This document shows positions 26,752 through 35,383 of a stretch of 64,000 nt of DNA, one piece after another. The stretch's first letter is position 1. Every line of letters starts with the position of its first letter. The notes below the pieces were generated by a model, which did no database searches, was not told the origin of the DNA, and saw only the letters and a list, made by a program, of their open reading frames with translations. The position numbers were made by a program, and so were the translations under genes. Source of the stretch: Salinicola salarius (GTDB lineage Bacteria > Pseudomonadota > Gammaproteobacteria > Pseudomonadales > Halomonadaceae); NCBI RefSeq assembly GCF_002179555.1, contig NZ_NHOU01000011.1, forward strand, positions 1 to 64,000, in the 5' to 3' direction.

Positions 26752-28162
26752 CGCCACAGAGTCCTCGATCTCATCGGGGGCCTCCCAGCACCACCAGCAT
26801 TGGCGTCAAGTGCTGGGCAAGATCAGCCATCGCGTCGAATCGCTCTCCCATTACCGCCACGAAGGCCGGGTGACTCGCGCCACGGGGCTAGTGCTGGAAG
26901 CCATCGGAATCCGCCTTCCGCTTGGCAGTGCCTGCCTGATCGAACTCTCCCCCGGCAACGGCCACGATGACGAACGCTATGCCGAGGCGGAGGTGGTCGG
27001 GTTTGCCGGGGACAAGCTGTTCCTGATGCCATTGGCAGACACCAGCGGCCTGTTGCCGGGCGCCCGGGTACTCGCGCTCAGCGGCAACCGCCTGGACATC
27101 GCCAGCGCCAGGCGCTTCCCGCTGGGCGACGGGCTGCTGGGCCGCGTCGTCGACGGTAACGGCCGGCCACTCGACGACCACGGCCCGCTCGAGCAGGCAC
27201 CCCACGCCCCGCTGGACACGCCGCCGATCAACCCGTTGGCCCGTGCGCCCATCGATACCGCCATCGACGTGGGCATCCGTGCCATCAACGGGCTGCTCAC
27301 CGTGGGCCGCGGCCAGCGCATGGGCCTGTTCGCCGGCTCCGGAGTCGGCAAGAGTGTGCTGCTGGGCATGATGGCGCGCTTCACCAATGCCGATGTCATC
27401 GTCGTCGGCCTGATCGGTGAACGGGGGCGCGAAGTTCAGGACTTCATCGAAAACATTCTGGGCGACGAGGGCCTGGCCCGAGCCGTGGTGGTTGCCGCCC
27501 CGGCCGATACCTCGCCGCTGCAACGCATGCAAGGCGCGGCCTACGCGACGCGGCTGGCGGAAGACTTTCGTGATCAGGGGCGCAACGTGCTGTTGATCAT
27601 GGATTCGCTGACCCGCTATGCCATGGCGGCTCGCGAGATCGCGCTGGCCATCGGCGAGCCGCCGGCAACCAAGGGTTACCCCCCCTCCGTCTTCGCCAAG
27701 CTCCCGGCGCTGGTGGAGCGGGCCGGCAACGGCAAGCGCGGCGGTGGCTCGATTACCGCCTTCTATACCGTGCTGACGGAAGGTGACGACCAGCAGGACC
27801 CCATCGCTGACTCCGCCCGCGCGATCCTCGATGGCCACATCGTGCTTTCAAGACAGCTGGCGGAGAGCGGCCACTACCCGGCCATCGATATCGAGGCCTC
27901 GATCAGTCGTGCGATGCCGGCGGTGGTCGACACCAGGCGCCTGCGCCAGGCGCAAGGCTTCAAGCAGATGATCTCGCGCTACCAGCGCAACCGCGACCTG
28001 ATCAACGTTGGCGCTTACATCAGCGGCCAGGACCCCCAGCTGGATCGCGCAGTCGCGCTCTATCCACGACTCGAGGCCTTCCTGCAACAGCGTATGAACG
28101 AGATCGCCGAACTGGCTCCTACCCAGGCCGATCTCGATAGACTCATACCGATCGACGACTGA
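26741..28162 (+). CDS. fliI: Flagellum-specific export ATPase FliI
   Basis: 473 aa (E. coli 457). F1-beta-like ATPase of the flagellar type III export apparatus. Walker A GSGVGKS is at 199-205, with [16 protein letters not shown], a Walker B-like [20 protein letters not shown] and [10 protein letters not shown]. The start MTSDATESS at 26741 is chosen from length and GAGAG upstream; the longer open frame runs back through the fliH tail. The unusually low-complexity first 20 residues are shared with the repeat region of fliH in another frame. Confidence 0.95.
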   Translation: MTSDATESSISSGASQHHQHWRQVLGKISHRVESLSHYRHEGRVTRATGLVLEAIGIRLPLGSACLIELSPGNGHDDERYAEAEVVGFAGDKLFLMPLADTSGLLPGARVLALSGNRLDIASARRFPLGDGLLGRVVDGNGRPLDDHGPLEQAPHAPLDTPPINPLARAPIDTAIDVGIRAINGLLTVGRGQRMGLFAGSGVGKSVLLGMMARFTNADVIVVGLIGERGREVQDFIENILGDEGLARAVVVAAPADTSPLQRMQGAAYATRLAEDFRDQGRNVLLIMDSLTRYAMAAREIALAIGEPPATKGYPPSVFAKLPALVERAGNGKRGGGSITAFYTVLTEGDDQQDPIADSARAILDGHIVLSRQLAESGHYPAIDIEASISRAMPAVVDTRRLRQAQGFKQMISRYQRNRDLINVGAYISGQDPQLDRAVALYPRLEAFLQQRMNEIAELAPTQADLDRLIPIDD

Positions 28163-28276
28163 CCTTCCGCCGCACCCCGTCGAGTGGCAAATCGGCGCGC
28201 GCAGTACCGGAATAGTGGCATTTTTCATCGCTTATCAATCCTTTGACGGGACGGCCCGAGCGCCACAATGGCAATC

Positions 28277-28302
28277 GGTGGATTGTCCCGGTGGATTGTC
28301 CC
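28277..28302. repeat. 13-bp tandem duplication between fliI and fliJ
   Basis: GGTGGATTGTCCC at 28277-28289 is repeated exactly at 28290-28302, followed by two degenerate units up to about 28328. It lies in the 195-nt gap before the fliJ ribosome-binding site. Confidence 0.85.
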
Positions 28303-28357
28303 GGCGGATCGCCTCGGTGAATCGCCCCCGGTCGACGGACGGATAGGAGGTAACGCT

Positions 28358-28816
28358 TTGGCCAACATGCACGCCATGCAGATGCTTCGAGATCTGGCAC
28401 AGCGCAGCAGCGACAAGGCTGTCGAGAACCTGGGCCACCTGCAGCGTCAACAGCAGGAGGCTCAGAATCAGCTCGGGCAGCTGCAGCGTTATCGTGACGA
28501 GTACCAGCGCAAGCTCCACGACAGTCTGACCCGGGGTGTCTCATCGAGCCAATGGCGGGACTATCAACAGTTCATCGCCTCTCTCGACAAGGCGATCGAA
28601 CAGCAACAGCGACGGCTCGGCGAGCACCAGACCCGCGTCGAGAACGGCAAGCAGCACTGGCAGGGCGAACGCCGAAAACTCAACGCCTACGACACGCTGC
28701 ATACACGCAGCCAGCATGAAGCGGCCCGCCACCAGGCTCGTCACGAGCAACGTCACAGCGACGAAATGGCGGCGCAGTTACGCCGCCGTCAGCAAGACGC
28801 CGGGCACCAGTGGTAA
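28358..28816 (+). CDS. fliJ: Flagellar export chaperone FliJ
   Basis: 152 aa (E. coli 147), almost entirely charged helix: two long heptad-rich segments forming an antiparallel coiled coil (about 10-60 and 65-140). It escorts chaperones to, and activates, the export ATPase. A TTG start is decided by the perfect AGGAGG at 28345-28350, 7 nt before it; the first ATG (28367) is 16 nt away and the longer frame has no ribosome-binding site. Confidence 0.9.
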   Translation: MANMHAMQMLRDLAQRSSDKAVENLGHLQRQQQEAQNQLGQLQRYRDEYQRKLHDSLTRGVSSSQWRDYQQFIASLDKAIEQQQRRLGEHQTRVENGKQHWQGERRKLNAYDTLHTRSQHEAARHQARHEQRHSDEMAAQLRRRQQDAGHQW

Positions 28817-28896
28817 TACCGAAACACTGAATGGAAGCCCTGCTCAGCAGCACCGATTAGAAGCTCTATCCGATAACGAAACTGGCGGCGTAGTCC

Positions 28897-30345
28897 ATGG
28901 AACTTTCCTCTCTCACCAGCGTGACCTCATCCTCGACGCGTGGCGCCAATACCGGGAACAGCGCGTCCAAGGAAACGGCCAGCGCGCCCTTCGCCGATGT
29001 CATGCAGCGGGCCGCAGGGGCAGAAAAACCCCAGCGATCCGCAGCCGGCGGCAGTTCAGCGTCGCAGGCAACGAACACCACCGAGCGGTCGAATACGCAA
29101 GAAGCCGATGACGCGTCGTCGGCCCTCGCCTCGAGCCGCCAAGCGACAAAGGATTCGCAGGCAGCGGATGCCGAATCCGACGCCACTCGACAGACGAGCG
29201 AGGACGCGCGCGAGATTCTGCAAGCCCTGGAAGAGGGAGACATGGCAGGGCTTCACGCCGTCCTGGCCAGCCTCGAAGGCAAGACCGACGGCAAGGCGCC
29301 ATCGAACGCCAAGGCGAGCGATAGCGACGCAGGGCCGATCGACGCGGAAGATCTTGCCGCCATCATCGCCGCGCTTCCGCTGACGACGGGCGCGCAACCA
29401 GCCGGTAACGCTTCGGCGGCTGCCGCCAGCAATGGCACCGCGACACTCGGTGCCGGACAATCCACCTTGCAGCAGATGACCCTGACGGCCAGCGACGCCG
29501 CGCGAAGTGTGGCCGCGATGCTGTCCGGCAAGGTGTCGGATGACGGCGAGCAGCCCGGCGCCTCGACTCGCGTCAATGCGACCTCCGGACAGCCCGGGCT
29601 CGGCGAGCTGCTTTCGGCGATCGAAGGAAACCGTAGCGGCAACCCGACCTCGTCCTCGTCCTCGGGGCTGCTGGCCGCCGCCGGCCAGGTTCTGTCCCAA
29701 TCCCCGTCAACGGGAGACCCTGCCGGTGCAGCGCTGACGAACGCGCTCGCAGACGCCCTGTCGGCATCCGGCGCGGAACGTGACGGACTGGATAGCGCCC
29801 TCTTCACGAGCCCGCGGCCCGATGGCGGATCTCTGACACATCTGGCGTCGCCGCTATCGAACGGCACGGGGTTGGCATCGGCAGCCGCGGTGACCAACGG
29901 CGCCATCTCGACCCCGGTTCAGTCACCGCAATGGCCCGCCTCCTTCGGCCAGCAAATCCTGCAGATGCATCAGCGCGGTGATCAGCAGATGTCGCTACGC
30001 CTTCATCCTCAGGAGCTCGGTCCGCTGAGCGTATCACTGACGGTACAGGACCAGCAGGCACAGCTTCAGATTCTCTCTGCCCACGCCCCGGTTCGGGCTG
30101 CCGTCGAGGCCGCGATTCCCCAGCTCCGCCAGGCGCTCGCTGACAGCGGCATCGCCCTGGGTGAAGCGATGGTCGGCGACCAGGGGCAGTTCCAGCAAGG
30201 CCAGTCATCGGACGACGATCGCCCGCGTGGCACGTCGAGCGCCTCCGGCCCGCTGCTTGCCGCATCGGGAGTCGATACGAGCGATGACGCCACCCTGCGC
30301 CAGGTTGCCCTCACCCCAAATGGCAACATCAGCCTTTACGCCTAG
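28897..30345 (+). CDS. fliK: Flagellar hook-length control protein FliK
   Basis: 482 aa (E. coli 375). A long Ser/Ala/Thr-rich disordered N-terminal ruler (1-350) is followed by the conserved Flg_hook domain (about 355-440; QQILQMHQRGDQQMSLRLHPQELGPLSVSLTV). It measures hook length and switches export specificity through FlhB. It ends at a TAG whose first bases coincide with the left end of the repeat element that follows, so the last codons may have been set by that insertion. Confidence 0.92.
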   Translation: MELSSLTSVTSSSTRGANTGNSASKETASAPFADVMQRAAGAEKPQRSAAGGSSASQATNTTERSNTQEADDASSALASSRQATKDSQAADAESDATRQTSEDAREILQALEEGDMAGLHAVLASLEGKTDGKAPSNAKASDSDAGPIDAEDLAAIIAALPLTTGAQPAGNASAAAASNGTATLGAGQSTLQQMTLTASDAARSVAAMLSGKVSDDGEQPGASTRVNATSGQPGLGELLSAIEGNRSGNPTSSSSSGLLAAAGQVLSQSPSTGDPAGAALTNALADALSASGAERDGLDSALFTSPRPDGGSLTHLASPLSNGTGLASAAAVTNGAISTPVQSPQWPASFGQQILQMHQRGDQQMSLRLHPQELGPLSVSLTVQDQQAQLQILSAHAPVRAAVEAAIPQLRQALADSGIALGEAMVGDQGQFQQGQSSDDDRPRGTSSASGPLLAASGVDTSDDATLRQVALTPNGNISLYA

Positions 30346-30611
30346 GATCTATTGACGTTTCATGCACGGCCGCGCCGGAGCCAGTTTTTGTGCGGGGCAA
30401 GGCGTGAGGAGCGTTGTTTGGTCGTTCCAAATGAACGACGAATAACGCAGCACCGTGCAAAAACTGGCCCGGCCCTTCGGGTTGCGCGACAAATGGCGCC
30501 ATGCGGCGTTGCGGGATTGGAAAAGGGAACCACCCTTCTCTGCATCCCGCGCCTGGCCTGGCGCCATTTGGCGCAGCAACGCGGTTCGCGCTGAAACGTC
30601 AACAGATCCTA
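30343..30611. mobile_element. MITE-like palindromic repeat element with 20-bp terminal inverted repeats
   Basis: 269 bp. The left end TAGGATCTATTGACGTTTCA (30343-30362) and the right end (30592-30611) are inverted copies with one mismatch. Both ends are TA, which would fit a TA target duplication. Inside are two separate large palindromes. In the left one, CCAGTTTTTG (30381-30390) pairs with CAAAAACTGG (30458-30467) around an inner GTCGTTC/GAACGAC hairpin. In the right one, CAAATGGCGCCA (30490-30501) pairs with TGGCGCCATTTG (30559-30570) around GCGGGAT/ATCCCGC. It contains no credible gene. It begins in the fliK stop codon. Confidence 0.82.
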
Positions 30612-30814
30612 ATCAGCACTGCCGATAACACGGATAGCGGCGGGCACTCCCGCCGCGACATCAAGTCATGCGGCGCCGTTCGCGATTGGCACGCCTTCAT
30701 CTTCCGATCCCGGCGCATGAAAGGGGAAGTTAGCAGACCGGAAGGCGTCTTTTCCGTCGATCGCGACGCTCTCCAGCACCGCATAATCCGCTGCAACTTT
30801 CAGAGATCACCGTA
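30612..30814 (+). promoter_or_regulatory. fliK-fliL gap: hairpin and possible fliL promoter
   Basis: This stretch holds GCCGATAA (30621-30628), identical to the sigma-28 -10 consensus but with no matching -35 at the 11-nt spacing, where the repeat element now ends. It also holds a perfect 8-bp GCGGCGGG/CCCGCCGC hairpin (30637-30656) without a T-run. I see no gene here. Confidence 0.3.
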
Positions 30815-31297
30815 ATGGCAGAATCAATGGCCGCATCCCCTAAAAGCCGCTCCCTCTTGTTGATAGGGCTACTGATCGTCCTGCTGGCGGTGGCCAGTTC
30901 GGTCGCCGTGTACTTCTTCCTCGACGCCCGCGACGGCAGCGAGGCGACCGAGGTCGTCGATGACGAGCCGGTCGAAGCGCCGGTGCCGATTTTCGTGACC
31001 ATCAACCCCTTCACCGTCAATTTGCAGAGCGATTACGGCGACCGCCTGCTCTACGTCGGGCTGTCGCTGCGCGTCGGCGACGAGGCGACCAGCACGTTCC
31101 TCACTCAGCACATGCCCGAGGTTCGCAGCCGGCTGCTGATGCTACTATCCGGCAAGAGCGCCGAAGAGTTGATCAAGCCCGAAGGCAAGGTCCAGCTGAA
31201 GCAGCAGATTCTCGACTTGTTCAACGAGCCGATCACCACGCCGCAGCCCACGTTATCCATCGACGACGTGCTGTTCTCCGATTTCATCGTGCAGTAA
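30815..31297 (+). CDS. fliL: Flagellar basal body-associated protein FliL
   Basis: 160 aa (E. coli 154). One N-terminal transmembrane segment (LLLIGLLIVLLAVASSVAVYFFL) and a periplasmic domain with the family motifs INPFTVNLQ and RLLYVGLSLRV. It surrounds the stator units and supports motor torque. It heads the second half of the fli operon, separated from fliK by the repeat element, so fliLMNOPQR may depend on its own promoter. Confidence 0.92.
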   Translation: MAESMAASPKSRSLLLIGLLIVLLAVASSVAVYFFLDARDGSEATEVVDDEPVEAPVPIFVTINPFTVNLQSDYGDRLLYVGLSLRVGDEATSTFLTQHMPEVRSRLLMLLSGKSAEELIKPEGKVQLKQQILDLFNEPITTPQPTLSIDDVLFSDFIVQ

Positions 31298-31315
31298 GCG
31301 GACGCCAGGCCAATC

Positions 31316-32326
31316 ATGTCCCAAGACGATTTGCTGTCGCAGGAAGAGATCGACGCCCTTCTCAACGGTGTCAGCGGCGATACCGACGCGCCCGCCAAAG
31401 CGCCCGAGAGTAACCGTCGCGACGCGCGCCCGTTCGACCCGGCCAACCAGCACCGGGTCATCCGTGAGCGTCTGCAGGCGCTGGATATCATCAACGAGCG
31501 GTTCGCGCGTCTCTTCCGGGTGGCCCTGTTCAACCTGATTCGACGCAGCGCCGATATCACGGTCGCCGGCGTGCGCTACCAGAGCTACAGCGAGTTCGCG
31601 CGCAACCTGCCGGTACCGACCAACCTGAACCTGATCAGCCTCAAGCCGCTCAAGGGCACCGCCCTGCTGGTGTTCCCGCCGGGTCTGGTCTTCATGGTGG
31701 TGGACAACCTGTTCGGCGGTGATGGCCGGTTTTTGACCAAATCCGACGGTCGCGAATTCACCGCCACCGAACAGCGAATCATCCAGCGGCTATTGTCGCT
31801 GGCGCTGGAGGGTTACAGCGACGCCTGGAAATCGATCTATCCCGTGGACGTCGATTACATGCGTTCCGAAATGCAGGTGCGCTTCGCCAACATCACCAAT
31901 TCGCCGAACGAGATCGTCGTCAACAGTACGTTCCATCTCGAGGTCGGCAACCTGACCAGCGACTTCAACATCTGCATTCCCTTTTCCATGATCGAACCGA
32001 TCCGGGACATTCTGTCCAGCCCGATCGGAACGCTCGACAGCGACGATACCCAGTGGGAGTCGCGCATGGCCGGCGAGATCAAGCAGACCCAGGTCGAATT
32101 GATCGCCGATTTTGCCGAGATACCCTCGACCATCGGTGACGTGATGACACTGAAGGTCGGCGACATTCTCCCCTTCGATCTCCCCAAAGCCATCGACGTG
32201 CGTGTCGACGGTGTACCGGTCATGGCCTGTGAATACGGGACCCGGCAAGGTCAACGCGCGCTACGGGTGAAGCATCTTATTGACCATGGTACGTACTCCG
32301 CCATGAAGGACTTCGACAATGAGTGA
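31316..32326 (+). CDS. fliM: Flagellar motor switch protein FliM
   Basis: 336 aa (E. coli 334). The N-terminal LSQEEIDALLNG peptide is the CheY-P binding site. The CheC-like middle domain and the C-terminal SpoA domain (KVGDILPFDLP...VDGVPVMACEYG) follow. It forms the C-ring with FliG and FliN and receives the chemotaxis signal. It overlaps fliN by 8 nt. Confidence 0.96.
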   Translation: MSQDDLLSQEEIDALLNGVSGDTDAPAKAPESNRRDARPFDPANQHRVIRERLQALDIINERFARLFRVALFNLIRRSADITVAGVRYQSYSEFARNLPVPTNLNLISLKPLKGTALLVFPPGLVFMVVDNLFGGDGRFLTKSDGREFTATEQRIIQRLLSLALEGYSDAWKSIYPVDVDYMRSEMQVRFANITNSPNEIVVNSTFHLEVGNLTSDFNICIPFSMIEPIRDILSSPIGTLDSDDTQWESRMAGEIKQTQVELIADFAEIPSTIGDVMTLKVGDILPFDLPKAIDVRVDGVPVMACEYGTRQGQRALRVKHLIDHGTYSAMKDFDNE

Positions 32327-32828
32327 TGATCAAAAACCGGGATCCCAGAAGGGAGCTTCCGATACGGCCAGCGACAACAACCAGGATGCCGACGATCTTT
32401 GGGCAGCGGCCATGGCGGAACAGGGTGTCGAGCCTGAAGCCGACGAGTCCGAAACGGTCGAGGAAGCGACCAAGCCCACCGGCACGGCGGGTTCCGGCGA
32501 GGCACAATCGGCGGAAGCCGGCGTTTTCCAGTCCTTCGATCAAGGCAGCGGCAACACTCGCGAGGCTCGGGATCTGGCCGTCGTCATGGATATCCCGGTC
32601 AAGCTCTCGGTCGAGCTGGGCCGAACGCGCATCACCATCAAGCAACTGCTCGAACTGGCCCAGGGCTCGGTCGTGGAGCTGGACGGACTGGCCGGTGAAC
32701 CGATGGACATCATGATCAACGGCTATCTCGTCGCCCAGGGCGAAGTCGTCGTCGTGGATGACAAATACGGCATCCGCATCACCGAGATCGTCACGCCGTC
32801 CGAACGCGTCCAGAAACTGAATCGATGA
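32319..32828 (+). CDS. fliN: Flagellar motor switch protein FliN
   Basis: 169 aa (E. coli 137). The C-terminal 85 residues are a canonical SpoA domain (DIPVKLSVELGRTRITIKQLLELAQGSVVELDGLAGEPMDI). The N-terminal 80 residues are acidic, Glu/Ser/Ala-rich and probably disordered, longer than in E. coli. It is part of the C-ring and binds FliH-FliI. The gene starts inside fliM (ATGAGTGA) and overlaps fliO by four bases. Confidence 0.95.
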   Translation: MSDDQKPGSQKGASDTASDNNQDADDLWAAAMAEQGVEPEADESETVEEATKPTGTAGSGEAQSAEAGVFQSFDQGSGNTREARDLAVVMDIPVKLSVELGRTRITIKQLLELAQGSVVELDGLAGEPMDIMINGYLVAQGEVVVVDDKYGIRITEIVTPSERVQKLNR

Positions 32829-33268
32829 ACGACGATACGCTACAGCAGGCGGCGCAGACCACGGCCGGCAGCGGCGACAGCATCGGCCTTCTGATGATGG
32901 GCAAGACGGCAATGTCGTTGCTGATCGTCGTGGCGATCATCCTGGCCTGCGCCTGGCTGCTGAAGCGTATCGGTCCTAACCGTCGTGCCGGAACGCAGCA
33001 TCTGCGTGTCGTGGCCAGTACGCCGGTCGGGCAACGCGAGCGCGTGGTCATCGTCGAGGTCGATGATCGCTGGCTGGTTCTGGGCGTCGGTGGCGGTCAG
33101 GTAACCAAGCTGGACAGCATGACCCCGCCCCCCAATACGCCTGTCGCCTCTGGGTCGGCACCCTTGAGCGGCTCCTTTGCCAGTCGCCTGGGTCAAGCCC
33201 TCAAACAGAATGCGAGTGACTCGCTCAAGCGCCAAAAGCCCAGGCGGGACAACGGGGTCGACAACTAG
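32825..33268 (+). CDS. fliO: Flagellar export apparatus protein FliO
   Basis: 147 aa (E. coli 121). A single transmembrane helix (about 25-45, [20 protein letters not shown]) precedes a cytoplasmic domain with [27 protein letters not shown], typical of FliO. It assists assembly of FliP in the export gate. Its TAG stop shares one base with the GTG start of fliP. Confidence 0.92.
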   Translation: MNDDTLQQAAQTTAGSGDSIGLLMMGKTAMSLLIVVAIILACAWLLKRIGPNRRAGTQHLRVVASTPVGQRERVVIVEVDDRWLVLGVGGGQVTKLDSMTPPPNTPVASGSAPLSGSFASRLGQALKQNASDSLKRQKPRRDNGVDN

Positions 33269-34038
33269 TGGCTATTGCGGCTAATTCCAGATTGCGTGGC
33301 GTCGTCGTGGGGTTGGGCGCCCTGGCGGCGTTGACGGCCAGCCAGTGGGCGGTGGCGCAGGCGATTCCCGGCATTGTCAGCGAGCCGATGGCGGACGGCG
33401 GTCAGCGCTGGTCGCTGAGCCTGCAGACGCTGCTCTTTTTGTCTTCGCTCGCCTTTCTGCCGGCGATGCTGCTGATGATGACCTGCTTTACCCGGATCAT
33501 CATCGTGCTGGGGCTGTTGCGTACCGCCATGAGCACGCCCTCGGCGCCGCCGACGCAGGTTCTGCTCGGGCTCGCGCTGTTTCTGACGTATTTCGTCATG
33601 TCGCCGGTACTCGACCGGGCCTATGAAGAAGCCTGGCAACCGTTCTCGGCCGAAGAAATTTCGATGGAGGAAGCGCTGGAGCGAGGCAGCCGGCCATTCC
33701 GCGAGTTCATGTTCGCCCAGACCCGGCAGGCCGATCTGGCAATGTTCGCCCGCATCGCCGACGTCGGCGAGATGCAGGGTCCCGAAGACGTGCCGATGCG
33801 TATCCTGGTGCCAGCCTATGTCACCAGTGAATTGAAGACGGCCTTCCAGATCGGCTTCACGATCTTCATCCCGTTTCTGATCATCGACCTGGTCGTCGCC
33901 AGCGTACTGATGGCTTTGGGGATGATAATGGTGCCACCGGCCACGATCTCGTTGCCGTTCAAGCTGATGCTTTTCGTGCTGGTCGATGGTTGGCAGCTTC
34001 TGATCGGCTCGCTGACCCAAAGTTTCTATTTCTCGTGA
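33268..34038 (+). CDS. fliP: Flagellar type III export gate protein FliP
   Basis: 256 aa (E. coli 245). A cleavable-type N-terminal hydrophobic signal ([17 protein letters not shown]) is followed by the conserved [19 protein letters not shown], periplasmic loop, and [42 protein letters not shown] helices. It starts at a GTG overlapping the fliO stop. It forms the export gate with FliQ and FliR. Confidence 0.96.
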   Translation: MAIAANSRLRGVVVGLGALAALTASQWAVAQAIPGIVSEPMADGGQRWSLSLQTLLFLSSLAFLPAMLLMMTCFTRIIIVLGLLRTAMSTPSAPPTQVLLGLALFLTYFVMSPVLDRAYEEAWQPFSAEEISMEEALERGSRPFREFMFAQTRQADLAMFARIADVGEMQGPEDVPMRILVPAYVTSELKTAFQIGFTIFIPFLIIDLVVASVLMALGMIMVPPATISLPFKLMLFVLVDGWQLLIGSLTQSFYFS

Positions 34039-34097
34039 GTCGCACAGACACGAACCGTGTCGTCAGCCCCCGCTTCGCGACCGCATGGAGGTAAGCA

Positions 34098-34367
34098 ATG
34101 TCTCCCGAAATGGTAATGAGCATGGCCTACCAGGGTATGAAAGTGACCCTGATGATAGCCGCCCCGCTACTGCTGACCGCGCTACTGGTCGGCCTTCTGG
34201 TCAGTCTTTTCCAGGCGGCGACCCAGATCAACGAAATGACGCTGACGTTCATTCCCAAGATCCTGGGCGTCTTCGCCATGCTGATCCTCTCCGGCGCCTG
34301 GATGATTCAATTACTGGTCAACTTCACCCGGGAACTGCTGCAGAACATTCCCCAGATGGTGAGCTGA
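34098..34367 (+). CDS. fliQ: Flagellar type III export gate protein FliQ
   Basis: 89 aa, identical in length to E. coli FliQ. Two transmembrane helices with the conserved loop LFQAATQINEMTLTFIPKI between them. A perfect GGAGG precedes the ATG. The 59-nt gap after fliP is the longest in the fliL-fliR stretch. Confidence 0.95.
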   Translation: MSPEMVMSMAYQGMKVTLMIAAPLLLTALLVGLLVSLFQAATQINEMTLTFIPKILGVFAMLILSGAWMIQLLVNFTRELLQNIPQMVS

Positions 34368-34383
34368 CCCGTCAGCGCGATCG

Positions 34384-35175
34384 ATGATTGATATTACCTC
34401 CGCGCAATGGGAGAGCTGGATACGGCTCTTCTTCTGGCCCACGGTTCGCATTCTCGCCTTCTTCATGGCCTCACCGCTGTGGAGCTTGCCGAGCGTGCCG
34501 ACGCCGGTAAAGGCGCTGCTTGGGGCCGCAATCGCTGTGGCCATCGCGCCTGCCCTGCCACCGATGCCGGCGATTCCCCTGTTCTCGCTGGCAAGCTTCG
34601 GCATCATGCTTCAGCAGATCCTTATCGGTATCGCCATGGGCCTGGTGCTGCGGATCATGATCGCCGTGGTGCAGACTGCCGGCGAGTTCATCAGCATGCA
34701 GATGGGCCTCGGGTTCGCGACCTTCTTTCAGCCGGATGCCGGCACCAATACGATGGTGCTGTCACGCCTGCTGGAGCTTTTGACGCTGCTGATGTTCCTG
34801 GCGATGGACGGACATCTGATCACCATCGAAATTCTCGCCTGGACCTTCGAGGTGCTGCCCATCGGTTCGACCTCGATCGATGCCACCTTCGCCGAGACGC
34901 TGGCCCGCTGGGGCGGCACCATCTTCTCCTCCGGCCTGCTGATGGCGATTCCCATCGTCACCGCGCTGCTGCTGATCAATCTCTCACTGGGCATTCTCAA
35001 TCGCGCATCGCCACAGCTCTCGATCTTTTCGGTGGGCTTCCCGATGACACTGACCGCTGGCCTGGTGCTGATTACCGCACTGATTCCGGATATGGGAGGC
35101 TTCTGGAGCGATCTGTTCGAGCAGCAGCTTCGTTTCATGCAGGGCATGATCGAACAGATGGCCGGCACGCCCTGA
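34384..35175 (+). CDS. fliR: Flagellar type III export gate protein FliR
   Basis: 263 aa (E. coli 261). Six hydrophobic segments; MGLGFATFFQPDAGTNTMVLSRLLELLTLLMFLAMDGH is the characteristic central motif. Last gene of the fli operon. flhB is not downstream, unlike in many pseudomonads; the operon ends at the palindromic terminator. Confidence 0.95.
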   Translation: MIDITSAQWESWIRLFFWPTVRILAFFMASPLWSLPSVPTPVKALLGAAIAVAIAPALPPMPAIPLFSLASFGIMLQQILIGIAMGLVLRIMIAVVQTAGEFISMQMGLGFATFFQPDAGTNTMVLSRLLELLTLLMFLAMDGHLITIEILAWTFEVLPIGSTSIDATFAETLARWGGTIFSSGLLMAIPIVTALLLINLSLGILNRASPQLSIFSVGFPMTLTAGLVLITALIPDMGGFWSDLFEQQLRFMQGMIEQMAGTP

Positions 35176-35248
35176 CCTGACATCGCAACGGGAATCGATC
35201 TCGACCCGAGCCCCTCTCCAATTCGCCAATCGACAGCTCAACCAAACA

Positions 35249-35280
35249 AAAGGGGCGCATCCTGCAGGATGCGCCCCTTT
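35249..35280. terminator. Bidirectional terminator between fliR and flgL
   Basis: A 32-nt perfect palindrome (AAAGGGGCGCATCCTG with its exact complement) with A-rich sequence to the left and T-rich arms, serving both converging flagellar operons. A second perfect palindrome, CGGGCCGTTAACGGCCCG (35290-35307), follows. Confidence 0.9.
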
Positions 35281-35332
35281 GACTTCGAACCGGGCCGTTA
35301 ACGGCCCGATACGTTGGCGGTTGAAACCCGAC

Positions 35333-35383
35333 GCCGCGTCAGGTCGAAAGTCGCGCCAGGTCGAACATCACATCAAGTCGAAC
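35333..35383. repeat. Three 17-bp imperfect repeats across the flgL stop codon
   Basis: Units at 35333-35349, 35350-35366 and 35367-35383 share the core (A/C)AGGTCGAA. The flgL stop (35368-35370) is in the third unit, which is the coding one; the other two lie downstream of the gene. Confidence 0.8.

Noticed and set aside
30352-30815. Several short frames on both strands in the fliK-fliL gap
   Set aside because: They arise from the palindromic repeat element, which reads open in several frames; composition and starts give no support.
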